Of a stretch of 64,000 nucleotides of DNA, positions 28,333 to 36,020 are shown one piece after another. Source of the DNA: Myxococcales bacterium (GTDB lineage Bacteria > Myxococcota_A > Polyangia > Polyangiales > Polyangiaceae); the NCBI GenBank assembly GCA_016703425.1, contig JADJCA010000011.1:248001-312000 (forward strand), read 5' to 3'. Position 1 is the first letter of the stretch, and every line of letters starts with the position of its first letter. The notes beneath the pieces are model-generated. The model was not told the DNA's origin. It saw nothing but the letters and a program-made list of their open reading frames with translations, and made no database searches. The position numbers were made by a program, and so were the translations under genes.

Positions 28333-28466
28333 CGTTGGCGTGCCGCGCGGCTCGGCGCGGAGCGCACCGAGTGCGGTGCGGATGCAATCGATGCGAAGGC
28401 GGCGCCGCACCGAGTGGGCAACGATGCGGTTTGTTGCCGGCACGATAGCTGCGTGTCGGCTCGGCC

Positions 28467-28907
28467 ATGAACGACCCGCGCGCGGAGAACGAATCGGCTG
28501 GGGCCGTCTTGCGCCAGAACATCGAGCGACTCCTCGACGCTCTGCGCCGCGCCGATGGCTCCGAGGCGGACGCTCTGCGCGCCTTCGACGCGGGGCTCCG
28601 CCTCCACATGATGGCGGAAGAGGAGGTGCTCTTTCCGGTGCTCGCCGAGGCCTTCGCCGACGAGGTCAGGGCGCTGCGCCGCGAGCACGCTGAACTTCGG
28701 TCGCTCCTCGACGTCGCGGTCGCGTCTAGCGACGGACGAGCCGTCCACCGCGACGTCCTCGACGATCTCGTCTCGCGACTCCGAGACCGCGCGGCCCGCG
28801 AGGACGGAAGCGTCTTTCGGAACGCACTGGCGCGGCCCGACGTCGCGGAGCGGCTCCACGCGCGTCTGCGCGGCATCGAACGCGAGCAAGGAGCGCTCTT
28901 CCAATGA
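28467..28907 (+). CDS. Hemerythrin-like (HHE) domain protein
   Basis: 146 residues, almost all helical. FDAGLRLHMMAEEEVLFPVLAEAF and LRREHAELRSLLD carry the His and Glu residues expected for a di-iron hemerythrin-like site. Family members sense or carry O2 or NO. The stop overlaps the start of the next gene (ATGA, 28904-28907), so it is tightly coupled to the APH/P-loop protein. The low-oxygen context favours a redox or gas-sensing role (inference). Confidence 0.75.
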   Translation: MNDPRAENESAGAVLRQNIERLLDALRRADGSEADALRAFDAGLRLHMMAEEEVLFPVLAEAFADEVRALRREHAELRSLLDVAVASSDGRAVHRDVLDDLVSRLRDRAAREDGSVFRNALARPDVAERLHARLRGIEREQGALFQ

Positions 28908-30496
28908 GCGCGGACCGGACGAAGGCGCTGCCCGACGCGCTCCGAGGGGCGTCGCTGGGCGGAGCTCCCATCGAAGAGGTTCGAACCACCCACATCTCCT
29001 GGGTCTTCTTGACGGCCACCGAGGCCTACAAGGTGAAGCGGCCGGTGCGCTTGCCGTTCCTCGACTTCTCCACACTCGAAAGCCGGCGCGAGGCGTGCGA
29101 GGCCGAGGTCAAGAAGAACCGGCGGCTCGCCGGCGACGTCTACCGTGGCGTCCTACGTCTCTGCGAGGGCGACGGCGGCCTCTCGCTCGGCGGCCCCGGC
29201 GCCGTCGTCGACTACGTCGTCCACATGCGACGCCTGGCCGATGAAGACAGCGCCGCGGCGCGCCTTCGCGCCGGGAGTCTGTCATGGGCCGACGTCGATG
29301 GCGTGGCGCGACGGGTTGCCGCCTTCCACGACGCCGTCGGGCCTGCGCCGGACGGCTCGTTCGGCGACGCTCCGGCTCTCCAAAGGCACGTCGAAGAGAA
29401 CTTTCGCGCCGCGCGGAGCACCCTCGACCAGCGGCGAGAGCTTGACGAAGCTGAGGCCTTCCAGCGCGCCTTCTTGGCGCAGTCGAAGGAGCTCTTCGAG
29501 CGTCGTGCCCACGGAGGTCGCGTTCGCGATGGGCACGGCGATCTGCGACTCGACCACGTGTACTTCATGCGCGACGGCACGCTGCGCATCCTGGACTGCG
29601 TTGAGTTCTCGGACCGCTACAGCGTGAGCGACGTCACCGCGGACCTCGCGTTCTTCTCCATGGACTTGGCGTTTCATGGACGCGTGGACCTCGCCGAGCG
29701 GTTCATCGCCACCTACGCCGCCGAGTCGGGCGATTTCGAGGTTTACTCGCTGGTCGACTTCTTCGAGGCCTACCGCGCGCTCGTGCGCGGCAAGATCGAG
29801 GGCTTCATGGCGATCGACCCGAGCGCCGCCGAGTCGGAGCGGCGAGCGGCCGACTCGGCGGGGCGTCGCTACCTACTCTTGGCCGTCTCCGCGGGGCGTC
29901 GCGCCACGTTGGCGCCGTCGTTGACGGCCGTCGGCGGCCTCATCGGCGCCGGCAAGAGCAGCGTCTCCGACGCCCTCGCGAGGGAGTTCGGCGCCCCGGT
30001 GATTGAAGCAGACCGGACGCGCAAACAGCTCCTCGGCGTTCCCGCACACGAGCACGTCGACGAGGGCGCCTTCCGCGGTGCGTACGATCCGGCGTTCACG
30101 GAACGCGTCTATGAGGAGATGTTCCGTCGCGCCGGCCTCGTGCTCGCGTCGGGACGCCCCGTCGTCCTCGACGCGTCGTTTCGTTCGGCGGCGCTACGGG
30201 GCGCGGCCCGCGATCTTGCCAAGCGTCACGGCGTTCCGTTCCGTTTCGTCGAGTGTCGGGCGCCCTTGGAGGTCCTTCGGACGCGCTTGCTCGAACGAGA
30301 GAAGCGCCTCGTCGTATCGGATGCGCGCCTTCCACTCCTCGAGGACTTCGCGAAGCGCTTCGAAGCCGTGGTTGAACTCGGCGAGGAGGAGCACCTCGTG
30401 GTGGACACGAGCGGTCCTCTTGAGGCCGTGGTAGACGGGCTCCGTCATCGGCGCCTCGTGTGCGACCTCGCTTGGCCGAGTCGACTGACCGCCTAA
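28904..30496 (+). CDS. Bifunctional aminoglycoside phosphotransferase-like/P-loop kinase protein
   Basis: 530 residues. Residues 1-330 are an APH/choline-kinase-like domain, with VKRPVRLPFLDFSTLE near the N-terminus and the catalytic-loop-like DGHGDLRLDHVYF followed by ILDCVEFSDRYSVSDVTADLAF. Residues about 335-510 are a P-loop nucleotide-kinase-like domain with Walker A GGLIGAGKSS and VLDASFRS. This two-domain family (COG0645/COG2187 type) is common but its substrate is not established. It often clusters with low-oxygen and stress genes. Despite the name there is no reason to call it drug resistance. Confidence 0.82.
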   Translation: MSADRTKALPDALRGASLGGAPIEEVRTTHISWVFLTATEAYKVKRPVRLPFLDFSTLESRREACEAEVKKNRRLAGDVYRGVLRLCEGDGGLSLGGPGAVVDYVVHMRRLADEDSAAARLRAGSLSWADVDGVARRVAAFHDAVGPAPDGSFGDAPALQRHVEENFRAARSTLDQRRELDEAEAFQRAFLAQSKELFERRAHGGRVRDGHGDLRLDHVYFMRDGTLRILDCVEFSDRYSVSDVTADLAFFSMDLAFHGRVDLAERFIATYAAESGDFEVYSLVDFFEAYRALVRGKIEGFMAIDPSAAESERRAADSAGRRYLLLAVSAGRRATLAPSLTAVGGLIGAGKSSVSDALAREFGAPVIEADRTRKQLLGVPAHEHVDEGAFRGAYDPAFTERVYEEMFRRAGLVLASGRPVVLDASFRSAALRGAARDLAKRHGVPFRFVECRAPLEVLRTRLLEREKRLVVSDARLPLLEDFAKRFEAVVELGEEEHLVVDTSGPLEAVVDGLRHRRLVCDLAWPSRLTA

Positions 30497-30508
30497 CCTG
30501 GAGGCCCC

Positions 30509-31780
30509 TTGCGAATCGTCAGCGCCGAAGAAGCCGTCTCCGTCATCCGCTCCAACGACGCCATCTACGTGCATTGTGCAGCGGCCGCGCCGAACGTGCT
30601 CCTCCGCGCGCTCGTCGCGCGCGCGCCGGAGCTGACAGACGTTTCGATCATCCACCTGCACCTCGACGGCGACGCCCCGCACCTTCGGCGCGAGGTCTCA
30701 AGGAGCTTCCGCCACAAGGCGCTCTTCATCGGACCGAGCGCTCGCGAGGCCGTCAACGAGGGGCGCGCCGAATACGTCCCGGTCTTCTTGTCGGACGTGC
30801 CGGCGCTCTTCCGAAGGCGGACGCTCGCGCTCGATGCGGTGTTCATCAATGTGTCGCCGCCCGACGCGCACGGCTTCTGTTCGCTCGGGACGTCATGCGA
30901 AGCCATGCTCGCGGCGATCCCGGCTGCAACGACCGTAGTTGCGCAGATCAACCGCTCGATGCCCCGCGTGCTCGGAGACGGCTTCGTTCACGTGTCGAAC
31001 ATTCACCTGGGCGTGCTTGTCGACGAGCCGCCGTTCGAACATGCCGAACCGGAACTCGGCGATGTGGAGCGGCGCATCGGCGCGCACGTCGCTGAGTTGG
31101 TGCCCAACGGCGCGACACTCCAGATGGGCATAGGGGCTATCCCCAGCGCCGTCGCGGCTTGCTTGACGGACAAACGCGAGCTGGGCGTGCACACCGAAAT
31201 GTTCACCGACGCCGTCATGCACCTCGTCGAGGCGGGCGCCATCACCGGCGCGGCCAAGGAGGTCAACCGCGGCAAGATCGTCTCGGGCTTCCTCATGGGC
31301 ACCAAGCGCCTCTACTCGTTCGTCGACGACAACCCGATGATCGAGATGCGCCCCGTCGACTACACCAACGACTCGACGCTGATTCGTCGCTTTCGAAAGA
31401 TGATCGCCATCAACTCGGCCATCGAGGTCGACCTGACCGGCCAGGTCTGCGCCGACTCGATCGGCGCCCGCCTTTACAGCGGCGTCGGCGGACAAATGGA
31501 CTTCATTCGCGGCGCGGCCATGGCGGAAGAGGGGCGCGCCATCATCGCGCTGCCGTCGACGGCGGCGGGCGGCAAGGCGTCGCGCATTTCGGCGTTCCTG
31601 AAGGAGGGCGCCGGCGTGGTCACGACGCGCGCGCACGTGCACACGGTCGTGACCGAGTGGGGCGTCGCCGAGCTTCACGGTCGCAGCCTTGCGGAGCGCG
31701 CGCGAGCGCTCATCGGCGTTGCGCACCCAGACTTTCGAGACGACCTCCTGGCGCGGGCGCGCCACACGCACACCCTGTAG
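30509..31780 (+). CDS. Acetyl-CoA hydrolase/CoA-transferase family protein
   Basis: 423 residues from TTG 30509, with GGAGG at 30500-30504 four bases before it. The fold is the class I CoA-transferase family of 4-hydroxybutyrate or acetate CoA-transferases: early VHCAAAAPNVL, GIGAIPSAVAACL, then GVHTEMFTDAV, where Glu230 is the likely CoA-thioester-forming residue, and GVGGQMDFIRGA. It would move CoA between acyl groups or hydrolyse acyl-CoA in the cytoplasm, a fermentative-type step that fits the low-oxygen neighbourhood. Exact substrates cannot be told. Confidence 0.82.
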   Translation: MRIVSAEEAVSVIRSNDAIYVHCAAAAPNVLLRALVARAPELTDVSIIHLHLDGDAPHLRREVSRSFRHKALFIGPSAREAVNEGRAEYVPVFLSDVPALFRRRTLALDAVFINVSPPDAHGFCSLGTSCEAMLAAIPAATTVVAQINRSMPRVLGDGFVHVSNIHLGVLVDEPPFEHAEPELGDVERRIGAHVAELVPNGATLQMGIGAIPSAVAACLTDKRELGVHTEMFTDAVMHLVEAGAITGAAKEVNRGKIVSGFLMGTKRLYSFVDDNPMIEMRPVDYTNDSTLIRRFRKMIAINSAIEVDLTGQVCADSIGARLYSGVGGQMDFIRGAAMAEEGRAIIALPSTAAGGKASRISAFLKEGAGVVTTRAHVHTVVTEWGVAELHGRSLAERARALIGVAHPDFRDDLLARARHTHTL

Positions 31781-31928
31781 GTCGGCACGCCGTGGACTGA
31801 GCGCAAGGCGTGCGCGGACTTGCGCGATGCGCGCGCGCCCTCTGCGCAGCGGCCCTTGGTTTCGTGGCGTTTGCGCCTTGCCGAGGGGACGCGCCGCGAC
31901 CGGCCCGTGCCTTGCACCGTCGGCCGCG

Positions 31929-32654
31929 ATGGCCCCGAAGCCCCGGCGTCCGCCGCCTCTCTCCACGCCTAAGAAGCCCGCCGTCGAAGCGACGCCATCC
32001 AAAGCGGCGATTCACGCGCGCGTGGCCGTCGACAACGCGGACGAGGTCGAGGTGGAGCGCGTGGCCTTCTGCCCCAAGCGCAAGCAGAGCGTCGCCGTTG
32101 GCGTGTGCGAAGGCTGCGTCCACTTCGAACACATCGGGCAAGACGAAGACGGGCCGGTCGTTCATTGCGCTCCGCCGATGGCCGCCGATGGCAATCGCGC
32201 TCGTTTGGCGCGGAGCTTCGACCTCGGTGAGCTGGCGCTCCGGGTGCCGGTCGGCGAAGTCATGTCGCGCGTGGTGACCTGCGTGCGCCCGGAAACGCTG
32301 CTGGGCAAGGTTCGCAAGTTGCTCGTCGAGAACGGGGCCGCCTGCGCCCCCGTGATCAACGAGGACGGTTTGCTGCTCGGCATCGTCTCGGCGCAGGAGC
32401 TCTTGGCGGCACCAGACAGCATGAAGGCCGGCGACGCGATGTCGAGGGTCGCCCTCGGCATTCCGGAGGACGCGCCGCTCACACACGCTGTCGCAACCAT
32501 GGCACAAGCACGCGCCCTCGCACTTCCTGTCATCGCGGGAGACGGTGAAGTGATTGGCTGCGTGAGCGCCCTCGACGCGATGCGCTTCTTCGGCCGTCGC
32601 TGGGGTTACGACATGTCGAGCGTCGAGCTGGAGTCTGCGGCGCCCGACGAGTAG
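31929..32654 (+). CDS. CBS-domain protein with a four-cysteine N-terminal module
   Basis: 241 residues from ATG 31929; an open frame upstream is non-protein-like. After a Pro/Lys-rich start, four cysteines (Cys48, Cys60, Cys63, Cys80, in CPKRKQSVAVGVCEGC and VVHC) could bind zinc or an Fe-S cluster. Two CBS domains follow (about 103-160 and 168-225; VGEVMSRVVTCVRPET and AGDAMSRVALGIPED). CBS pairs bind adenosyl compounds such as AMP or ATP and often regulate partners by energy state. It closes the run of low-oxygen-type genes. Confidence 0.8.
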   Translation: MAPKPRRPPPLSTPKKPAVEATPSKAAIHARVAVDNADEVEVERVAFCPKRKQSVAVGVCEGCVHFEHIGQDEDGPVVHCAPPMAADGNRARLARSFDLGELALRVPVGEVMSRVVTCVRPETLLGKVRKLLVENGAACAPVINEDGLLLGIVSAQELLAAPDSMKAGDAMSRVALGIPEDAPLTHAVATMAQARALALPVIAGDGEVIGCVSALDAMRFFGRRWGYDMSSVELESAAPDE

Positions 32655-33025
32655 TCCGGCCTGCGTCGAGCCCATCTCGGTCACGCGACTGTGCACCACG
32701 CGTTCACTTCGCGGTGCGCGCGCGCGTCGACGACCCGTGCGCGACACTCGCACACGAGGCGCCTGTCTCGCCGAGGTGTCTTTGTATTCCATCCCGATCC
32801 AGTAAGAAGGTCTCCCACCGGTAATTTTTCACGCGGTGGCTCGAGAATGCAGCGCCTTCCCGAAGATCACCGGCCACCGGATCCATGGTGGCCGCTGGCA
32901 CCAGACGTGCTGAAGCCCAACTGACAGCGGAACGTAACGTGATGGGCTCGCGAGGGACGCGCCCGCTCATGCGTTCGCTGTTCGTGCCCGCGCCTTCAAG
33001 CGCGCGCAGATCGTTGGAGGAACGG
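32655..33025. other. 371-base non-coding stretch before the glycine-rich cargo gene
   Basis: No credible gene. It holds a sigma-54-like promoter (32896-32911) and the ribosome site (33016-33020) of the glycine-rich protein. The stretch 32801-32840 is less GC-rich than its surroundings. An open frame running from 32885 into the cargo gene is not preferred, because the leader and ribosome site define the start at 33026. Confidence 0.5.
32896..32911 (+). promoter_or_regulatory. Sigma-54-like promoter of the glycine-rich cargo gene
   Basis: TGGCACCAGACGTGCT: a perfect TGGCAC at -24 and TGC at -12, with GG (32897-32898) and GC (32909-32910) 10 bases apart. It predicts a start of transcription near 32921 and a leader of about 105 bases to the ATG at 33026. 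Confidence 0.5.
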
Positions 33026-33718
33026 ATGCGGTTTAGTGCTCGTCGCGCCATAGAGCGCTCATGCTCGTTGGACGACCTCGACGACGTCCAGGGCGGATGC
33101 CATCACCCGAAGATCGAGGACAGCATCGAGATCGACAACGGTGGTCTAGGCATCTTCGGCCCCAACCAACAACCCTTCTTCGGCGGCGGCATCGGCGTCG
33201 GTGGACCTTCGCCGCTCGTCCCCGCGGGCAGCTTGCCCGTGAACGGCATCGGTCCCAACGGCGGCCTCGGCGTGCTCGGCAGCGGGCTCCATGGGCCCAA
33301 CGGCGAAGCCATCGTCGGCTTCGGTCCTCACGGCGAACCGCTCGGCGGAGTCGGTGGCGTTTTTGGGCCCGACGGTCAGGTCATCGGCGGCATTCCCGGT
33401 ATGGGTCCGCTCGGAGGTTCACCCTTGAACGGCGCCGGTGTCGTGGGCGGCTCGCCGCTCGGGGTTGGCGGAGTCGGCGGCGTTGGCAACTTCGCTCCGA
33501 ACGATTGGAATGGCGCGCTTCAGGCCGTTCATCAGAACGGCGCGAACGGCGGCGGTGCTGGCGTGGTCGGCGGCGTGGTCGGCGGCGTGCCTGGTGGGGG
33601 GGTCTTTGGTGCGGGAGGCAGCGCGCACCCGCTTGGCGATCTAGGTGCCTTTCGCGCCCAACGCTGGAGCGGGGTTGGGTGCCGCGGGAAATCCGGGAAT
33701 GATGTACCCGCCCGGTAG
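33026..33718 (+). CDS. Glycine-rich protein with double-glycine leader, N-terminal reading block
   Basis: Start ATG 33026, with GGAGG at 33016-33020. Residues 1-24 form a leader ending SLDDLDDVQGG. Ser at -11, Asp at -8, Leu at -7, Val at -4 and Gly-Gly at -2/-1 fit the consensus of leaders cut by peptidase C39 exporters, as encoded at 36994. The mature part begins CHHPKIEDS and runs into Gly-rich imperfect repeats around GPNGG and GPDG. The frame holds to about 33652 (GDLGAF), then reads out-of-style residues to a stop at 33718, while the neighbouring frame carries on the Gly-rich pattern to 34220. Dropping one T of TTT at 33650-33652 would give one protein of about 397 residues. Role proposed: secreted surface or matrix protein (inference). 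Confidence 0.65.
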   Translation: MRFSARRAIERSCSLDDLDDVQGGCHHPKIEDSIEIDNGGLGIFGPNQQPFFGGGIGVGGPSPLVPAGSLPVNGIGPNGGLGVLGSGLHGPNGEAIVGFGPHGEPLGGVGGVFGPDGQVIGGIPGMGPLGGSPLNGAGVVGGSPLGVGGVGGVGNFAPNDWNGALQAVHQNGANGGGAGVVGGVVGGVPGGGVFGAGGSAHPLGDLGAFRAQRWSGVGCRGKSGNDVPAR

Positions 33719-34220
33719 CGGCATGGGCGCCGGCAACGGCGTGGGGCCCGGAGGTGGCCTCGGCGATCTCGGAGCCTTCGGCGTCGGCGGCGCGGGCGCT
33801 AACGGTGGAGTCTTCGGTCCGCTCGGCGTCGGTGCGAACGGAGGCGTCTTCGGCGCACCGGGCGCTCCCGGCGGAGGCATTCTCGGCGTCATCGGCGATC
33901 CGAACGGACTCGGCGGCGGCGTTGTGAACGCGGGCGGCATCTTCGGCAACGGCGGAGCCGGCGGCGCAGGCGGCATCTTCGGTGCACCGGGCGCGCCCGG
34001 CGGAGGCATCTTCGGTGTCGGCGGCAACGGCGGCATCTTCGGCGTCGGTGCGAACGGTGGCGTGTTCGGTGCGCCGGGCACGGTGAACGGCGGCGGCGTG
34101 GGCGCGTCGGGCAACTCGTGGGACGGCTTCTCGCCGAGCAACGGCGTGGGCGCATCGGGCAACACGGGACTCGCGAATCCGTTCGCGGCGTACGCGCCGT
34201 CAGCGGCGATCCCCAAGTGA
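33645..34220 (+). CDS. Glycine-rich protein, C-terminal reading block (frame-shifted)
   Basis: Continuation of the cargo protein in another frame; the nominal GTG at 33645 lies directly after an in-frame TAG and has no ribosome site, so it is unlikely to be a real start. The block consists of imperfect repeats built on GANGGVFGAPGAPGGGI and GGNGGIFGVG, over one-third Gly, almost no charged residues and no Cys. It ends NPFAAYAPSAAIPK. There is no signal peptide of its own; export would depend on the leader in the upstream block. Silk- or collagen-like composition suggests a structural, extended or beta-rich extracellular protein (inference). Confidence 0.55.
   Translation: MPFAPNAGAGLGAAGNPGMMYPPGSGMGAGNGVGPGGGLGDLGAFGVGGAGANGGVFGPLGVGANGGVFGAPGAPGGGILGVIGDPNGLGGGVVNAGGIFGNGGAGGAGGIFGAPGAPGGGIFGVGGNGGIFGVGANGGVFGAPGTVNGGGVGASGNSWDGFSPSNGVGASGNTGLANPFAAYAPSAAIPK
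33770..34100 (+). repeat. Imperfect coding repeats in the glycine-rich protein
   Basis: Several copies of a unit coding for GANGGVFG, with or without APGAPGGGI, recur at spacings of roughly 45-110 bases (for example near 33829, 33976 and 34048). Copies differ mostly at third positions, which suggests selection on protein sequence. Not a CRISPR array: units abut and vary. Confidence 0.6.
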
Positions 34221-34368
34221 TCGAGGCGCGCGCGCTGTAGCGGCGGGCCCGCTGCGGCGCGCGCGAGCTTGGTCGCACAACCAGGAGCAACGCCTCGCGC
34301 TCACCGCGTCGAGGCAGTTTTCAAAGAAACCAGGCACGTCACGACGAGGCTTCCGAGAGCCACGAGAG

Positions 34369-34437
34369 ACGCGGGAGTGTGGGACGGCGCCGCCCATCCA
34401 CGGGGCGGGTTGGCGGCGTCGTCCCACACTTCCGCGT
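34369..34437. repeat. 26-bp inverted repeat (large hairpin)
   Basis: Arms 34369-34394 and 34412-34437 pair over 26 positions (24 Watson-Crick plus 2 G-U in RNA) around a 17-base loop. The core of the left arm is GTGTGGGACG. It is between cargo and machinery genes and could be a terminator or RNA-stability element limiting read-through, or a small mobile palindrome. There is no T-run directly after the right arm. Confidence 0.75.
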
Positions 34438-34443
34438 GTCGTC

Positions 34444-34494
34444 TCCACGCCGAGACAACGATCCGTCCTTGTACGGGTGGTTTCTCGGCGTGGA
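34444..34494. repeat. 12-bp perfect inverted repeat
   Basis: TCCACGCCGAGA (34444-34455) and its exact complement TCTCGGCGTGGA (34483-34494) with a 27-base loop that holds a further small CCGT/ACGG stem. It lies 65 bases before the tolC-like ATG. Possible operator or structured RNA leader. Confidence 0.6.
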
Positions 34495-34559
34495 TCATTT
34501 TGTCCTCTGCGAAGGCTTTCTTCTCGCAAAATTCGTAAGTCATTCTGTACGCTTACATT

Positions 34560-36020
34560 ATGCTACCGAGCCGCGTTCTCAGGTCCTTCTCGTGGGCCCT
34601 TCGTTTGCAGCAGTCGTGTGCAGTGTCTGCGAATTCAGCAAAATGGCTCGGCATGCTCGGAGCGCTCGCGGTGTGCGCGACCACGAGCGTTGCGCGCGCA
34701 GAGACGCTGACGTTGGCTCAGGCGATCGAGATGGGGCTCTCGAAATCGCCGACCCTCCGCGGGGCGCGCGCTCGAACCGCAAGTGCCGACGCAAGTGTGA
34801 CGGCCGCTCAAGGAGGCTATTGGCCGCGCTTCGACGGTACGATCACAGCCGGAAGCGGCTCGTTTCAACCCATGGCGCAGGGCGTAGTCACCGACACGAA
34901 GGCCACGGGTTTCCCGACCCAAACGAGTCGCTCGGTCCAGTACACCTATGGCATTCGCGCCGAGGCCGGCCTCCGGTGGACACTTTGGGACTTCGGCAAG
35001 ACCTCGAACAATGTAGGCGCATCGGAGGCAGGCCTCCGCGGAGCCGCGGCGAACGAAAAAGAGTCCGTGGCCCAGACCAGCGCACTAGTTGCTAACGCGT
35101 ACCTCACGTTGTTTCATCAAGAGAAGTTGCTCGAAGTCGCCAAAGCCACGCTCTCGTCGCGTGAGGACCTCTTCAAGATCGCCAAGGGCCTCGTCAAGGC
35201 GGGCATCCAGCCCCCCGTCGAGGAGCTCCGGTCCGAGGCTCGCTTCGAAGGAGCCCAACGCGATTTCGCGCGCGCTCGCGCCGAGGCCGAGCAAGCGCGG
35301 ATGAGCCTTGCGATCGTCCTCGGCCACGACACCCCGACCGCACTGCGGGTCGTGACCCCGAAGCTGCCTCGCATCTCCCTCGAGCTCAACGCGGCGATGA
35401 AGGAAGCGGAGAAGCGCCCCGCCATCACCGCCGCCGAACAGGCCTACGAGTTCAACAAGAGCCGGGCTGACGCGACGATCGCGCAATACTTCCCCACCCT
35501 CTCCGCGCAAGGAACGCTGGCCTACAGCTATTCGGCCAGCGATCCACCGAGTGGCACGAACGTTCGCTTGGACCAAACCACGGAGCTGCGCAGCGGCACG
35601 GGCTCGATTGTCCTCGGCGGTCCGCTCTGGGACCCGTCGCAGAGCGCCGCCGTAGACAAGGCTCGCGCCGACGCCGCTGCCGCCGAAGCGAGCATCGACG
35701 ACACGAAGCGTGACGTGAAGTCAGAGGCCGCGCGGTCCGCGATTCAGGTCAAGCTGGGCCAGGCGCAGCTCGAGCACGCTCGGCTCGCCGAAGAACGCGC
35801 GGGCCAGGTGCGCATGGTCATCGAGGAGCGCTACAAGCGCGGCCTCTCAAACCCGCTCGAGCTCATCGACGCCGAAGACTCGGATCTTTCGGCGCGCATC
35901 TCGCGCATTCAAACGGAGCTCGACTATCAGCTCGCCATCGTGCGCCTCTGCGTCGCGACGGGCCGACCCATCGTCGACGACGCGGACAAGCCCTCCAAGA
36001 GCTCGAAGGATTCGCCATGA
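34560..36020 (+). CDS. TolC-family outer-membrane channel
   Basis: 486 residues from ATG 34560. The signal peptide is long, with the hydrophobic core and cleavage site at LGALAVCATTSVARA just before ETLTL; an ATG at 34653 would leave no positive N-region, so the first start is kept. The mature part begins with the family hallmark LTLAQAIEMGLSKSPTLRGARA and has two coiled-coil/strand repeats (RWTLWDFGKTSNN; GGPLWDPSQSAAVDKARADAA). TolC proteins form trimeric tunnels through the outer membrane for type I secretion. Stop overlaps the next start (ATGA, 36017-36020). Confidence 0.88.
   Translation: MLPSRVLRSFSWALRLQQSCAVSANSAKWLGMLGALAVCATTSVARAETLTLAQAIEMGLSKSPTLRGARARTASADASVTAAQGGYWPRFDGTITAGSGSFQPMAQGVVTDTKATGFPTQTSRSVQYTYGIRAEAGLRWTLWDFGKTSNNVGASEAGLRGAAANEKESVAQTSALVANAYLTLFHQEKLLEVAKATLSSREDLFKIAKGLVKAGIQPPVEELRSEARFEGAQRDFARARAEAEQARMSLAIVLGHDTPTALRVVTPKLPRISLELNAAMKEAEKRPAITAAEQAYEFNKSRADATIAQYFPTLSAQGTLAYSYSASDPPSGTNVRLDQTTELRSGTGSIVLGGPLWDPSQSAAVDKARADAAAAEASIDDTKRDVKSEAARSAIQVKLGQAQLEHARLAEERAGQVRMVIEERYKRGLSNPLELIDAEDSDLSARISRIQTELDYQLAIVRLCVATGRPIVDDADKPSKSSKDSP

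Larger units (their letters stand above)
34221..34559. other. 339-base spacer with two inverted repeats, before the tolC-like gene
   Basis: No credible gene. It contains a 26-bp inverted repeat (34369-34437) and a 12-bp one (34444-34494), listed separately. The last 50 bases (34510-34559) are AT-richer than their surroundings and could hold a promoter for the secretion genes. Confidence 0.5.

Noticed and set aside
28904..30496. Antibiotic-resistance gene reading of the APH-like domain
   Set aside because: The APH/P-loop two-domain family is a separate housekeeping or stress group; nothing indicates drug modification.
32885..33025. Earlier start for the glycine-rich gene
   Set aside because: The upstream codons look random and lack a ribosome site; GGAGG and the leader fit ATG 33026.
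33770..34100. Repeats as a possible CRISPR array
   Set aside because: Units are coding, variable at third positions and lack uniform repeat and spacer lengths; no cas genes nearby.
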